A stretch of 64,000 nucleotides of DNA, taken from Kribbella pratensis. Lineage in GTDB: Bacteria; Actinomycetota; Actinomycetes; Propionibacteriales; Kribbellaceae. This document shows, one piece after another, positions 1 through 6,743 of the stretch. Below the pieces are notes generated by a model. That model saw only the letters and a program-made list of their open reading frames with translations. It had not been told where the DNA came from and did no database searches. Location of the stretch: positions 278,177-342,176 of the forward strand of contig NZ_SODP01000004.1 of assembly GCF_004365355.1 (NCBI RefSeq). Direction: 5' to 3'. Numbering within the stretch: position 1 is the first letter of the stretch; each line of letters begins with the position of its first letter. The translations under genes and the position numbers were made by a program.

Positions 1-532
1 GTTCGGTCCGGTCGCCGCGGTCGCGGGGATCGGGTCGAAGTCGAAGGAGAAGCGCACGATCGGCTCCGGTCCACTGGCGGGGACCGACTTCGACGTGACC
101 GTGCCGACGCACGTCAGCGCGATCGCGAAGTTCGAGTCGGGTCAGTCGTCGCAAAGCATCTTCAGCTTCGACTCGCCGCTGTCGCGGGCCGGGTTCGTCG
201 AGATCACCGGCTCGGACGCGACCCTCGCCGTACCGGACCCGAACGGGTTCGACGGTGAGATCAAGATCCGTCGCCGCGGCGCCGACGACTGGGAGACCGT
301 CGCCGAGACCAAGGCGGTGGCTCAGCGCGGCACCGGTGTGCTGGAGATGGCACGGGCGATCCGGGCCGGCCGGCCGCACCGGGCGACCGGGGCGCTGGCG
401 TTCCACATCGTCGACGTGATGGCCTCCATCACCGATTCGATCGACACCGGCGCGTTCGTCGACGTGAACAGCGCGGTCGAGGTCGCGCCGATCCTGCCGG
501 ACGACTGGGACGTGACCGCAGCAACGCTATGA
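1..532 (+). CDS. Gfo/Idh/MocA-family oxidoreductase, C-terminal part
   Basis: The reading frame is open from base 2 and is cut by the window edge; about 176 residues are visible. What remains is the C-terminal half of a Gfo/Idh/MocA NAD(P)-dependent sugar or polyol dehydrogenase: the beta-sheet dimerisation region (FEITGSDATL-like strand, here 'VEITGSDATLAVPDPNGFDG') and the closing helix with 'EMARAIRAGRPHRATGALAFHIVDVM', split here only for reading. The Rossmann fold and catalytic Lys lie outside the window. Its stop overlaps the ATG of the esterase downstream (ATGA), so the two are translationally coupled and probably act on the same glycan-derived sugar. The exact substrate cannot be read. 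Confidence 0.85.
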   Translation, partial: FGPVAAVAGIGSKSKEKRTIGSGPLAGTDFDVTVPTHVSAIAKFESGQSSQSIFSFDSPLSRAGFVEITGSDATLAVPDPNGFDGEIKIRRRGADDWETVAETKAVAQRGTGVLEMARAIRAGRPHRATGALAFHIVDVMASITDSIDTGAFVDVNSAVEVAPILPDDWDVTAATL

Positions 533-1137
533 CGAGCATCTTCCTCGATCCCCGGCGGACCGTCGTGTTCGCCGGGGACTCGGTCACCGACTGCGGCCGC
601 CGCACCGACCCCGACGGGCTGGGCGGCGGTTACGTCCGCACCCTGTACGACGATCTCGGCGAACGCCGGCCGAAGATCGTCAATGCCGGCATCAGTGGCA
701 ACCGGGCGGCCGATCTGGCCGACCGGTGGGCAGACGATGTGCTGGCCCACGATCCGTCGCTGGTGTCGATCCTGATCGGGATCAACGACACCTGGCGGCG
801 GTACGACGAGAACGACCCGACGACGGCGGAGTCCTTCGAGGCGTCGTACCGGGCGCTGCTCGACCCGCTGAACTGTCCGGTGGTCCTGATGGAACCGTTC
901 CTGCTGCCGGTGAAGGACGGGCAGGACGCGTGGCGTGAGGACCTGGACCCGAAGCTCGAGGTGGTCCGGAAGCTGGCCGTCGAGTACGGCGCGATCCTGG
1001 TGCCGACCGACGTCGAACTGACGAAGCAGGCCGCGTCCGTCGGCCGCGAAATGCTCGCCGGGGACGGCGTGCACCCGAGCCCGGCCGGACACCGTGCCCT
1101 CGCCGACCTGTGGCGTCGGTACGTGCTGGACAACTGA
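529..1137 (+). CDS. SGNH/GDSL-type esterase
   Basis: A cytoplasmic-looking 202-residue SGNH hydrolase with no signal peptide. The four SGNH blocks are present: GDS with nucleophile Ser18, Gly57-Asn58 region, 'GINDTW' (Asn86) and 'DGVHP' with Asp179 and His182. This size class removes acetyl or other acyl groups from sugars and xylan/mannan fragments. It is coupled by ATGA to the upstream oxidoreductase and lies 65 bp before a beta-mannosidase, so deacylation of mannan or glycan oligosaccharides is a reasonable inference. Substrate is not determined by sequence. Confidence 0.88.
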   Translation: MTSIFLDPRRTVVFAGDSVTDCGRRTDPDGLGGGYVRTLYDDLGERRPKIVNAGISGNRAADLADRWADDVLAHDPSLVSILIGINDTWRRYDENDPTTAESFEASYRALLDPLNCPVVLMEPFLLPVKDGQDAWREDLDPKLEVVRKLAVEYGAILVPTDVELTKQAASVGREMLAGDGVHPSPAGHRALADLWRRYVLDN

Positions 1138-1170
1138 CCTCCGCCGATCCGCCGACGTACCGGCGCGGCT

Positions 1171-1190
1171 TTACTAAACCGGTTCACCCC
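1171..1190. promoter_or_regulatory. LacI-type operator-like site before beta-mannosidase
   Basis: An AT-rich patch (TTACTAAACCGGTTCACC) in an otherwise GC-rich leader contains the palindrome AACCGGTT at 1177-1184. CG-centred sites of this kind are bound by LacI-family sugar regulators. It lies just upstream of the GGAG ribosome site (1192-1195) of the mannosidase. No LacI gene is adjacent within the window; the nearest is at 58.2 kb. Inference only. Confidence 0.4.
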
Positions 1191-1202
1191 TGGAGTCCGA
1201 CT

Positions 1203-3641
1203 GTGACATCGCTGAAGACCTTTGACCTCACCACCGACGGCGGCGCCGCCTGGACCGTCCGCGCCGTCGACGGTCCGGTGCCCGACGGCCTGATCGACCG
1301 CCCGGTGGCCGCGACCGTGCCGGGCGAGGTGCACACCGACCTGCTCGCGGCCGGCGAGATCCCGGACCCGTTCGACGGCGACAACGAGTCGAAGCTGCAC
1401 TGGATCGGACGGACCCGATGGAGCTACCGGACGACGTTCAGCTGGGCTGCTGACGGCAACGACCGGCAGGAGTTGGTCGCCGAGGGGCTCGACACGGTAG
1501 CCACCGTCACGCTGAACGGTCAGGAGATCGGCCGGACCGCGAACCAGCACCGGTCGTACCGGTTCGACGTCACGAGCGTTCTGGTTGCCGGGGACAACGA
1601 GTTGGTAGTCGAGTTCGAGGGTCCGGTGGCGGCGGCCGAGGCCGAGCGGGCGAAGGTCGGCAGCTGGCCGCACACCAACCTGCACCCGTACAACGAGCTG
1701 CGGAAGATGGCCTCGAACTTCGGCTGGGACTGGGGACCGGACGTCGCGACCGCGGGGATCTGGCAGCCGATCCGGATCGAGTCCTGGTCGGGCGTACGGA
1801 TCGACGCGGTCCGGCCGCTCGCGGGCGCGGACGGCGTACTGAACACCTTCGTCTCGCTGGCCTGGACCGACACCGCCTCCGAGTACGCGACCGTCACCGT
1901 CGAGGTCGGCGGGACGACGCAGACCGCGAGTGTCAAGCCCGGGTGGGACACCGTCGTACTCACCAACACGGTCCCCGAGGTTGACCTCTGGTGGCCGCGC
2001 GGGCACGGCGAACAGCCGTTGTACGACGTGGTGGTCACGCTGGCCGACGACAGCTGGACCGGGCGGGTCGGCTTCCGCGACATCACCGTGAACGTTGCCC
2101 CGGACAACGACGGTACGCCGTTCGTGCTGTCGGTGAACGGCAAGCCGATCTACGTGCGCGGCGCGAACTGGATCCCCGACGACGCATTCGTGACCCGATT
2201 GAATGCCGAGACGTACAGGACCAGCATCCAGGACGCCGTCGATGCCGGTATGAACCTGTTGCGCGTGTGGGGCGGCGGGATCTACGAGAGCGAAGACTTC
2301 TACGACGTCTGCGACGAGCTGGGAATCCTTGTCTGGCAGGACTTCCTGTTCGCGTGCGCGGCGTACTCCGAGGAGGAGCCGCTGCGGAGCGAGGTCGAGG
2401 CCGAGGCACGGCAGGCGGTCACGCGCCTGAGCAAGCACGCCAGCCTCGCGGTGTGGAACGGCAACAACGAGAACATCTGGGGGTACGTCGAGTGGAGCTG
2501 GCGGGTCCCGCTGGCCGGACGGCCGTGGGGCGCCGGGTACTACCTCGACCTGCTGCCGAAGATCGTCGCGGAGCTCGACCCGCGGACGCCGTACTCCGCC
2601 GGTAGCCCGTACTCGTTCGACCAGTTCATCCACCCGAACGACGAGCGGCACGGGACCATGCACATCTGGGATGTGTGGAACCAGGTCGACTACACGACGT
2701 ACCGCAAGTACAAGCCGCGGTTCGTGTCGGAGTTCGGCTTCCAGGGCCCGCCGGCCTGGTCGACGCTGACGTCGGTCGTCCACGACGCGCCGCTGGATCC
2801 GTACGGTTCGCAGATGCTGGTGCACCAGAAGGCATTCGAGGGGAACCTCAAGCTGGAGCGCGGACTTGGTGAGCACCTGCCGGTCTGGAAGGACATCGAC
2901 GACTGGCACTGGACCACGCAGCTGAACCAGGCGCGGGCTGTTGCCTATGGCATCGAACACTTCCGCTCGCTGTTCCCGTTGAACACCGGCGCGGTGGTCT
3001 GGCAACTGAACGACAACTGGCCGGTCGTCTCCTGGGCAGCCGTCGACGGACACGGGATCCGCAAGCCGTTGTGGTACGCGCTGAAGCGGGTGTACGCCGA
3101 TCGCCTGCTGACCGTGCAGCCGCGGGAAACCGAGCTGGTCGTTGCCGCGCACAACGACACGGACAACGCCTGGACCACCGAGGTGACGGTGACCCGACGG
3201 TCGACCGCCCGCGACGGTGAGGTGCTGGCCCGTGAGACCTTCACTCTCGAGGTGCCGGCTCGGTCCGCGAGGATCAGCGAACTTCCGCAGTCTGTTGCGG
3301 TGACGTCGAACCCGACGAGCGAGTACCTCGAGGTGCGAGGCGCCGACGGCAGCACGGCGCACTGGTACTTCGCCGAGGACACCACCCTGGAGTTGGTGGC
3401 CGACGCCTACTCGACCAGCATCACGAAGACCGATGGCGGCTACGACGTGACCGTGACGGCCACGGCGCTGGCCAAGGATCTGGCCCTCTTCCCGGACCGG
3501 CTGGACCGGGCGGCGCGGGTCGACTCCTGCTTGATCACGCTCTCAGCCGGCGAGACGCATACCTTCAAGGTCACGGGTGCGCTCGCCCCGTCCGAGGTCG
3601 GCGTACCCGTGCTGCGATCGGCCAATGAGCTGCTGAACTGA
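1203..3641 (+). CDS. Beta-mannosidase, glycoside hydrolase family 2
   Basis: An 812-residue GH2 enzyme that releases beta-linked mannose from oligosaccharides or N-glycan cores. Domain order is the GH2 sugar-binding domain (about 1-180, 'NFGWDWGPDVATAGIW', a beta-mannosidase hallmark), Ig-like domain, TIM barrel, and C-terminal beta domains. The acid/base Glu423 lies in 'WNGNNENIWG' and the nucleophile Glu510 in 'FVSEFGFQ'. There is no signal peptide, so it probably acts on imported oligosaccharides. I chose GTG 1203 because GGAG sits 7 bp upstream; an upstream in-frame start exists at 1110 but would overlap the esterase and lacks homology-like sequence. Confidence 0.95.
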   Translation: MTSLKTFDLTTDGGAAWTVRAVDGPVPDGLIDRPVAATVPGEVHTDLLAAGEIPDPFDGDNESKLHWIGRTRWSYRTTFSWAADGNDRQELVAEGLDTVATVTLNGQEIGRTANQHRSYRFDVTSVLVAGDNELVVEFEGPVAAAEAERAKVGSWPHTNLHPYNELRKMASNFGWDWGPDVATAGIWQPIRIESWSGVRIDAVRPLAGADGVLNTFVSLAWTDTASEYATVTVEVGGTTQTASVKPGWDTVVLTNTVPEVDLWWPRGHGEQPLYDVVVTLADDSWTGRVGFRDITVNVAPDNDGTPFVLSVNGKPIYVRGANWIPDDAFVTRLNAETYRTSIQDAVDAGMNLLRVWGGGIYESEDFYDVCDELGILVWQDFLFACAAYSEEEPLRSEVEAEARQAVTRLSKHASLAVWNGNNENIWGYVEWSWRVPLAGRPWGAGYYLDLLPKIVAELDPRTPYSAGSPYSFDQFIHPNDERHGTMHIWDVWNQVDYTTYRKYKPRFVSEFGFQGPPAWSTLTSVVHDAPLDPYGSQMLVHQKAFEGNLKLERGLGEHLPVWKDIDDWHWTTQLNQARAVAYGIEHFRSLFPLNTGAVVWQLNDNWPVVSWAAVDGHGIRKPLWYALKRVYADRLLTVQPRETELVVAAHNDTDNAWTTEVTVTRRSTARDGEVLARETFTLEVPARSARISELPQSVAVTSNPTSEYLEVRGADGSTAHWYFAEDTTLELVADAYSTSITKTDGGYDVTVTATALAKDLALFPDRLDRAARVDSCLITLSAGETHTFKVTGALAPSEVGVPVLRSANELLN

Positions 3642-3655
3642 TTTACGTCGAGACC

Positions 3656-3715
3656 TTGACTAAAGGTGTGGCGGGACCGCTACTTGGGAGTGAAACCCCC
3701 TGGTCCCGCCCCACC
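3656..3715 (+). promoter_or_regulatory. Strong inverted repeat upstream of 3D-domain gene
   Basis: GGTGTGGCGGGACC (3665-3678) pairs with GGTCCCGCCCCACC (3702-3715), 13 of 14 positions, around a 23-nt loop that itself contains GGG...CCC. The ribosome site CGGAGG follows at once (3717-3722). A -35-like TTGACT lies at 3656-3661 with GCTACT 17 bp later, so the repeat may be a DNA operator over the promoter. If transcription starts upstream it would form an RNA hairpin (terminator of the mannosidase operon or a leader element). I cannot decide between these. Confidence 0.6.
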
Positions 3716-3732
3716 TCGGAGGTCTTGCCGTC

Positions 3733-4470
3733 ATGCGCTCGTTTGCCATCGTCCTGCTGAGCCTCACTTCCCTGCTGGTGGCTCCGACCACCGCATCGGC
3801 CGCTTTACCGGCCTGTCAGCACTTCTACACCGGGCCGATCCCCGACCGGCCGGTCTCTGGCGGTCACGGCAACGGGACCACAGCACCGCCGTACGACGTC
3901 AGCAGCCGCTTGCCCGCGCCGAGTGGGATCAGCGGTGGTCTGGGGGCGGACGGGAAGGTGACGTTCACGTTCAACCGGGTAGCCGGCGCGAAGGCGTACC
4001 GCGCGTTCCGGAACGGCCAGGCGCTGCAATGGATCAGCGACTGGGGCCAGCCGACGCTGCAGGTCACGGACGCAAGCCCGTGCGCCGGTGCGCATTACCA
4101 GGTGTATGCGATGTCGGCCGAGGACACTTCGGCGTCGTCGATCGGCCAGATCAGTACGTCGTACCGGCTCGACTCGTCCAACCACCTGGCGTCGTACCGG
4201 ATGCCGGTCGGGACCACGCTGAACTACCGGGTGTCGGCGTACAACGATGTCGCGCAGACTGCGCTCGGCTACAACGCCGGCACCGGGATCTGCGCGGTGG
4301 ACGCCCGCATCATCCCGTGGGGCACTCGCCTCTACGTCCCCGGCTACGGCCACTGCTACGCGGCCGACATCGGCAGCTGGATCAAGGACGACATCGTCGA
4401 CGTCTGGTTCCCGCCCGGCCCGGACGCTGACAACTGGGGGATCCAGCGGCTGACGCTGACCGTAGAGTGA
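3733..4470 (+). CDS. Secreted 3D-domain protein (double-psi beta-barrel)
   Basis: A 245-residue exported protein: signal peptide of about 23 residues ending TASA, then a mature part with a fibronectin-III-like stretch (about 70-150) and a C-terminal 3D domain. The three conserved Asp of the 3D fold are in 'AVDARIIPWGT', 'AADIGSW' and 'DIVDVWF'. 3D domains occur in MltA-type lytic transglycosylases and resuscitation or spore wall proteins, so a role in cell-wall glycan turnover is likely, although no separate catalytic domain is seen. The four Cys of the mature part may form disulfides. It is preceded by a marked inverted repeat. Confidence 0.85.
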   Translation: MRSFAIVLLSLTSLLVAPTTASAALPACQHFYTGPIPDRPVSGGHGNGTTAPPYDVSSRLPAPSGISGGLGADGKVTFTFNRVAGAKAYRAFRNGQALQWISDWGQPTLQVTDASPCAGAHYQVYAMSAEDTSASSIGQISTSYRLDSSNHLASYRMPVGTTLNYRVSAYNDVAQTALGYNAGTGICAVDARIIPWGTRLYVPGYGHCYAADIGSWIKDDIVDVWFPPGPDADNWGIQRLTLTVE

Positions 4471-4474
4471 GTGG

Positions 4475-5029
4475 ATGCGCTTCGCCGTACCGCTGACCGA
4501 GTCGGCCGAGTTGCGGCCGCTCGAGCCGTGGCAGGCTGCTGAGTTCCTGGCTCACGTGAACAAGGCCCGCGACGCGCTTGCGCCGTACGCGCCGTGGGTC
4601 GAGGTGGTCACGGACGAGGAGAAGGCCCGGAGCTATCTCGGCCGGTATGCGCGCCGGCAGGCGGCCGACGAGGGCCGGATGTACGGGATCTGGCTCGATG
4701 GTGAGCTCGTCGGCGGCATGCAGTTCCGCGGCTTCGACACCGATCTGGGGATCACCGAGCTCGGCGCGTGGGTAGCGCCGGAGGCCGAGGGCCGCGGACT
4801 GGTCACGCGGGCCGCCCAGCGGATGATCGACTGGGCGTTCGGCGTACGCAGTCTCAATCGGGTCGAATGGCGCTGTACTGCGGACAACAGCCGGAGCGTT
4901 GCGACAGCGAAGCGCCTGGGGATGGTGCTCGAGGGCACGCTGCGACAGGCGTTCGTGCACCACGGCGTACACGACGTACAGGTGTGGGCGATGACCCGGA
5001 CCGACTGGGAGCAGCGACCCTGGCGGTAG
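4475..5029 (+). CDS. GNAT acetyltransferase, RimJ/RimL type
   Basis: A 184-residue N-acetyltransferase. Motifs of the RimJ/RimL subgroup are visible: the start with 'ELRPLE', the beta4 strand 'ELGAWVAPEAEGRGLVTRA' containing the Q/RxxGxG/A acetyl-CoA loop in variant form, and 'NRVEWRCTADNSRSVATAKR' followed by 'LGMVLEGTLR', the classical C-terminal signature. It probably acetylates a protein N-terminal amino group or a small amine. It starts 4 bp after the 3D-domain gene, suggesting one transcript, though a functional link is not obvious. Confidence 0.9.
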   Translation: MRFAVPLTESAELRPLEPWQAAEFLAHVNKARDALAPYAPWVEVVTDEEKARSYLGRYARRQAADEGRMYGIWLDGELVGGMQFRGFDTDLGITELGAWVAPEAEGRGLVTRAAQRMIDWAFGVRSLNRVEWRCTADNSRSVATAKRLGMVLEGTLRQAFVHHGVHDVQVWAMTRTDWEQRPWR

Positions 5030-5044
5030 GCATACTGGGACATC

Positions 5045-5899
5045 GTGACCTGGGGGAAGCACGTAGCGGCCGGTGCCCTGCTGTTGACGCTTGTTGCTTG
5101 CAGCAACACCAGACCGGTCGAAACGCCGCAGACCCGCGCGCCTTCAGCGCCTGTGCGTACGGCGAAGCCGATCCGGCCGACCATTGCACCGGTGCAAGCC
5201 AAGCCTGGTGCGTCCACCAACGCGAAGCTCATGCCTGTGCTCGATCACGGGCCGCGGGACAGGAAGCAGATCGCGTTGACGTTCGACGCGGACCTGACTG
5301 CGCTGATGCGGAGACGGTTGGTCTCCGGCAAGGTCAAGTCGTACTACAACAAGGCGCTGATCGACGAGCTGCACGCACTGCACGTACCGGCGACCATGTT
5401 CCTGACCGGGATGTGGATGGAGCAGTACCCCGACGTCACCCGTCAGCTCGCCAACGACCCACTGTTCGAGCTGGGGACGCACACCTACGACCACCGCGGT
5501 TTCACCAAGCACTGCTACACGTTGGGCACTGTCCCACGCGACCAGATGCTCGCCGATGTACGCCGAGCCATCGTCGAGCTGGATCGGGTGGACCCACACG
5601 CCACCAGGTGGTTCCGCTTCCCCGGCGGTTGCTACGACACCACCGCGCTCCACGAACTGGCCCCGGCCGGCGTCACCGCGGTCGGCCTCGACGTCCCAGG
5701 CGCAGACGGCTTCGCCAAGTCCCCCCAACCCATCATCAAACAGGTCCTGGACCACGTACAGAACGGCTCCATCGTCGTCCTCCACATGCACGGCGGCGAC
5801 AACGCCCCCTACACAACCCAAGCCGTAGGCCCAATAGTCCGCCAACTCCGGGCGCGGGGCTATCAACTGGTCACAGTGACCGAACTCGTCAGTCACTGA
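5045..5899 (+). CDS. Polysaccharide deacetylase (NodB) lipoprotein
   Basis: A 284-residue exported lipoprotein with lipobox LVAC (Cys19) and a proline-rich linker, then a NodB carbohydrate-esterase-4 domain. Motifs in order: 'LTFDADLT' (MT1; catalytic Asp kept, the usual second Asp shifted as in many actinobacterial members), 'HTYDH' (MT2 metal His pair), 'RWFRFPGGCYD' (MT3), and 'IVVLHMHGG' (MT5 His). It should remove N-acetyl groups from peptidoglycan or chitin-like chains at the cell surface. GTG 5045 is used as start because it gives a complete signal sequence. It sits in a wall-related run with the 3D-domain gene. Confidence 0.9.
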   Translation: MTWGKHVAAGALLLTLVACSNTRPVETPQTRAPSAPVRTAKPIRPTIAPVQAKPGASTNAKLMPVLDHGPRDRKQIALTFDADLTALMRRRLVSGKVKSYYNKALIDELHALHVPATMFLTGMWMEQYPDVTRQLANDPLFELGTHTYDHRGFTKHCYTLGTVPRDQMLADVRRAIVELDRVDPHATRWFRFPGGCYDTTALHELAPAGVTAVGLDVPGADGFAKSPQPIIKQVLDHVQNGSIVVLHMHGGDNAPYTTQAVGPIVRQLRARGYQLVTVTELVSH

Positions 5900-5900
5900 C

Positions 5901-6605
5901 TCAGGGCAGCCGTCGCGCGGCATTGAGGTCGGAGAGCGAACGGAGCTGCAGCGATCCGTCGTCACCCTGCGCCGCGCGGTGCAACGACTGGTAGTCAGGA
6001 TCACCGATCAGGTGCGCAGCACCCTCGCAGACGGCGAAGTACTCCTCGAGGAAGTCGGCCACCAGCGACCCGTCCACCTTGGGTTCAGGCGCCGAGTTCG
6101 TGATCAGTAGCAATCCCTCGACCCGGGGCGTCGTGGGCCGGAGCGACGGCTGGAAGTACGGGAGCGGGAGGAGTCGCCATCCTTCGCGTTGGTAGAAACC
6201 GATTCGGCGGGCCGGATCGCCGTACGGTCCGGGCTGGTGGCGTCGTGGATCGTCGATCTCTGCCAGGACCAGCCGTCCCTTCGCAGCGGGGCTGGACGGT
6301 GCGATCGTCGCGAGCAGCTCGGAGCCGAGGCCGTGGCTGCGCATCGCATCGGCGACGACGATGTAGGCGAGCAGCAGCACCCGGCCGTCGAGGTAGGGCT
6401 CGGTGACGATGCCACCGACCGGCCGGCCATCGTCGAGCAACATCGTCCCGTCGGCAGCCAGATCCGCCAGCTCCGACCGGAGTTCGGCGTACGTCATCAA
6501 CTCGGCCGGCGGGAACATCGGAACCATCAGCTCCGCGTGGAATCGCGCGAGCGTGGCGTCGTCGACGTCGCGCAGCGACAGCGCGGTCAGGCCGGGCAGG
6601 GACAT
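5901..6605 (-). CDS. GNAT-superfamily acetyltransferase
   Basis: A 234-residue protein whose centre ('LLLAYIVVADAMRSHGLGSELL', read as two parts) holds the GNAT acetyl-CoA loop (R-S-H-G-L-G) and a following helix, with 'RIGFYQREGWRLL' as the typical beta5 region. The C-terminal 60 residues are extra and not recognised. The start is set at ATG 6603-6605 ('MSLPGL'); longer upstream reading is antisense to the NTPase gene and rejected. Its stop lies 1 bp from the stop of the NodB gene. Substrate unknown. Confidence 0.75.
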   Translation of the reverse strand: MSLPGLTALSLRDVDDATLARFHAELMVPMFPPAELMTYAELRSELADLAADGTMLLDDGRPVGGIVTEPYLDGRVLLLAYIVVADAMRSHGLGSELLATIAPSSPAAKGRLVLAEIDDPRRHQPGPYGDPARRIGFYQREGWRLLPLPYFQPSLRPTTPRVEGLLLITNSAPEPKVDGSLVADFLEEYFAVCEGAAHLIGDPDYQSLHRAAQGDDGSLQLRSLSDLNAARRLP

Positions 6606-6716
6606 AGCTCGATCGTGCACCGACGGGGCGTTCCTGACCAGGCCCCGGGTGCTGGACGGCCGCGACTCCGGAGCGCATTCTGGGAGGGGGGTTTCACGGG
6701 GCCGGAAAAACGGGTG

Positions 6717-6733
6717 CCCCCTGTACCAGGGGG
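6717..6733. promoter_or_regulatory. Perfect 7-bp inverted repeat before the NTPase gene
   Basis: CCCCCTG-TAC-CAGGGGG lies 10 bp before the GTG start of the NTPase gene, in the 138-bp divergent spacer shared with the GNAT gene. The G-rich right arm overlaps the likely ribosome-binding stretch (GGTAGGGG), so the element could be an operator or could mask translation initiation. Seen in sequence; function inferred. Confidence 0.45.
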
Positions 6734-6743
6734 GTAGGGGATT

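Noticed and set aside
630..3362. Very long open frame antisense to the esterase and beta-mannosidase
   Set aside because: Arg/Val/Pro-rich low-complexity translation caused by high third-position G+C; no homology-like motifs, and the plus strand carries complete enzymes.
3641..3733. c-di-AMP riboswitch before the 3D-domain gene
   Set aside because: Gene type suggested it, but the sequence is too short and lacks the conserved blocks of that riboswitch.
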